A stretch of 64,000 nucleotides of DNA from assembly GCF_015354505.1 (NCBI RefSeq), contig NZ_JACAFP010000007.1:161317-225316 (forward strand). The letters run 5' to 3'. Shown piece by piece: positions 62,756 to 64,000 of this stretch. The stretch is from Microbacterium sp. UFMG61. Lineage in GTDB: Bacteria > Actinomycetota > Actinomycetes > Actinomycetales > Microbacteriaceae. The translations under genes were made by a program, and so were the position numbers. The notes beneath the pieces were generated by a model. It was not told the DNA's origin. It made no database searches and saw nothing but the letters and a program-made list of their open reading frames with translations. Within the stretch, counting starts at the first letter, position 1; each line of letters opens with the position of its first letter.

Positions 62756-64000
62756 ATGACCCTCTCACGTCTTGCCGAGCTCACCGCAGATCCCACTGCG
62801 TCGTTCGTCCTGATCGCCCGCGACGGCGCGGACACCGTCGAGCTGCTCACGGGCGAGGTCGTCGACGTCGATCTGCTCGCCGACATCCCGCTCGACATCG
62901 ACGGCACACCGCGCGAGGTGTTCGCGATGGTGCCGTACCGGCAGGTGCGCGAACGGGGATTCGTCGCGCAGGAGGACAGCGCGCCGCTGCGCTGCGTCAT
63001 CGTGGACGAGCATCTCCACCTGCCGACTCCTGCGCTGCTCGAGGCGCTTCCCGCCGCACCCGTCCCCCTCATCGGCGGGGGCTTCGATATCGCCGATGAG
63101 GAGTACGCCGCGATCGTCGAGACCGTGATCGCGGATGAGATCGGGCGCGGCGAAGGCGCCAACTTCGTGATCCGCCGCGACTTCACCGCAGAGATCGACG
63201 TCGACGACCGCACGGCCGCGCTCACCTGGTTCCGTGCGCTCCTGACGCACGAACGCGGTGCGTACTGGACTTTCGCGGTGGTCACGCCCGGTCATATCGC
63301 GGTCGGCGCGAGCCCCGAGGCGCACGTCGTCGCCCGCGGCGGTGTCGTCACCATGAACCCGATCTCCGGCACCTTCCGTCACCCCGCCGGCGGGGCGACC
63401 AAGGAGACACTCGTCGATTTCCTCTCCTCCACGAAGGAGACCGAAGAGCTGTTCATGGTCGTCGACGAGGAGCTGAAGATGATGAGCGCCGTCTGCTCGG
63501 ACGGCGGACGCATCACCGGCCCACATCTGAAGGAGATGTCCCGGCTCACCCACACCGAGTACATGCTCCGTGGACGCAGTGCTCTGGATCCCCGGGACAT
63601 CCTGCGCGAGACGATGTTCGCGCCGACCGTGACGGGCTCCCCGATGCAGAACGCCTGCGCGGTGATCCGCCGTCACGAGACGAAGCCGCGCGGATACTAT
63701 TCGGGGGTCGCCGCGCTCTTCACGCCCAATGACGAGGGCGGACACGACCTCGACGCCCCGATCCTGATCCGCACGGTGTACCTCCGGGACGGATCGCTCA
63801 ACGTTCCGGTCGGCGCGACGCTCGTGCGTCATTCCGATCCGCATGGCGAGGTGTCGGAGACGCACGGAAAGGCCGCGGGCGTGCTGGGTGCCATCGGAGC
63901 GATCGACCGCGACAGCGCCGCGGACGCACGCGAGGACGCGGACGCGCCCGCCGCTCCCCGGTCGCTCGCCGACGACCCCACCGTCGAGGCTCTGCTCGCC
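62756..64000 (+). CDS. trpE: Anthranilate synthase component I, fused TrpEG/PhzE-like (3' end outside window)
   Basis: 415 codons are open from ATG 62756 (SD CAGGAGAC) to the window edge. The chorismate-binding signature is VGASPEAHVVARGG, NPISGTFRHPAGG, EELFMVVDEELKMMSAVCSDGG and SPMQNACAVIRRHE. The end, SLADDPTVEALLA, resembles the linker that joins the synthase to the glutamine amidotransferase half in TrpEG and PhzE proteins. So a fused protein is likely, but the second half is outside the window. The trp leader and attenuator just upstream point to tryptophan synthesis, not to phenazine. Confidence 0.87.
   Translation, partial: MTLSRLAELTADPTASFVLIARDGADTVELLTGEVVDVDLLADIPLDIDGTPREVFAMVPYRQVRERGFVAQEDSAPLRCVIVDEHLHLPTPALLEALPAAPVPLIGGGFDIADEEYAAIVETVIADEIGRGEGANFVIRRDFTAEIDVDDRTAALTWFRALLTHERGAYWTFAVVTPGHIAVGASPEAHVVARGGVVTMNPISGTFRHPAGGATKETLVDFLSSTKETEELFMVVDEELKMMSAVCSDGGRITGPHLKEMSRLTHTEYMLRGRSALDPRDILRETMFAPTVTGSPMQNACAVIRRHETKPRGYYSGVAALFTPNDEGGHDLDAPILIRTVYLRDGSLNVPVGATLVRHSDPHGEVSETHGKAAGVLGAIGAIDRDSAADAREDADAPAAPRSLADDPTVEALLA

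Noticed and set aside
1..64000. CRISPR arrays, insertion sequences, prophage or integrative elements
   Set aside because: I saw no regularly spaced repeats, transposase, integrase or attachment-site duplication, and base composition looks even throughout.

Overview
The window looks like chromosomal DNA of a high-GC actinobacterium, most likely a Microbacterium-type member of the Microbacteriaceae. The reasons are the very high GC third-codon positions, frequent GTG starts, many genes with an actinobacterial-type -10 box (TAnnnT) only 6-7 nt before the start codon, a DUF5302 protein, the LLM/FMN-reductase pair of the CE1758/CE1759 type, and an IF-2 with a long Pro/Gly/Arg-rich N-terminus. I see no phage, transposase, CRISPR array, rRNA or tRNA gene. 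The region is mostly housekeeping and core-accessory genes.

Layout. 0-6 kb: end of an OsmC-like peroxidase, a small membrane protein, dapB, a histidine phosphatase, an aldo/keto-reductase fold protein that has lost its catalytic residues, and pnp. 6-10 kb: a UDP-sugar dehydrogenase, a fused glycosyltransferase/SGNH-hydrolase, a DedA protein and a DUF5302 protein. 10-14 kb: a dicarboxylate transporter facing its two-component system. 14-19.4 kb: flavin enzymes (FAD oxidase, LLM monooxygenase with FMN reductase), an acyltransferase and a serine hydrolase. 19.4-23 kb: the iron-uptake operon efeUOB with a DtxR-like box. 23-30.8 kb: a 2-oxoglutarate oxygenase, a winged-helix regulator with its membrane partner and tandem operators, rpsO, an MFS exporter, YceI, FKBP, a PrsW protease, a candidate small RNA and a FAH-fold hydrolase. 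30.8-39.2 kb: aspA, a phosphodiesterase, a Pit phosphate transporter with a PHO-box-like repeat, oligopeptidase B, a DUF559 protein and pfkA. 39.4-52.5 kb: an SNF2 helicase, ribF, small membrane proteins, truB, mutY, a large LuxR regulator, and rbfA-infB-ylxR-nusA. 52.5-64 kb: an amine oxidase, a LOG protein, a PPOX-fold protein, proS, a PEP-mutase-family lyase, an RNB ribonuclease, a nucleotidyltransferase, an AlaX-like protein, ispG, and a trp leader/attenuator before a truncated anthranilate synthase.

How parts work together. nusA-ylxR-infB-rbfA-(truB) is the conserved transcription/translation block, here interrupted by mutY and a LuxR gene and without rimP at its head. efeU, efeO and efeB form one iron-uptake route. 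The kinase/regulator pair at 11.9-13.9 kb probably controls the divergent dicarboxylate transporter. Several intergenic regions carry readable regulatory signals: DtxR-like, PHO-like and LexA-like sites, tandem operators, and the trp attenuator. I did not find a clearly undescribed multi-gene system. The most unusual items are the glycosyltransferase-SGNH fusion, the catalytically dead aldo/keto reductase, the candidate small RNA at 28.46-28.54 kb, the leaderless seven-codon upstream ORF of the MFS gene, and the dense set of leaderless promoters.
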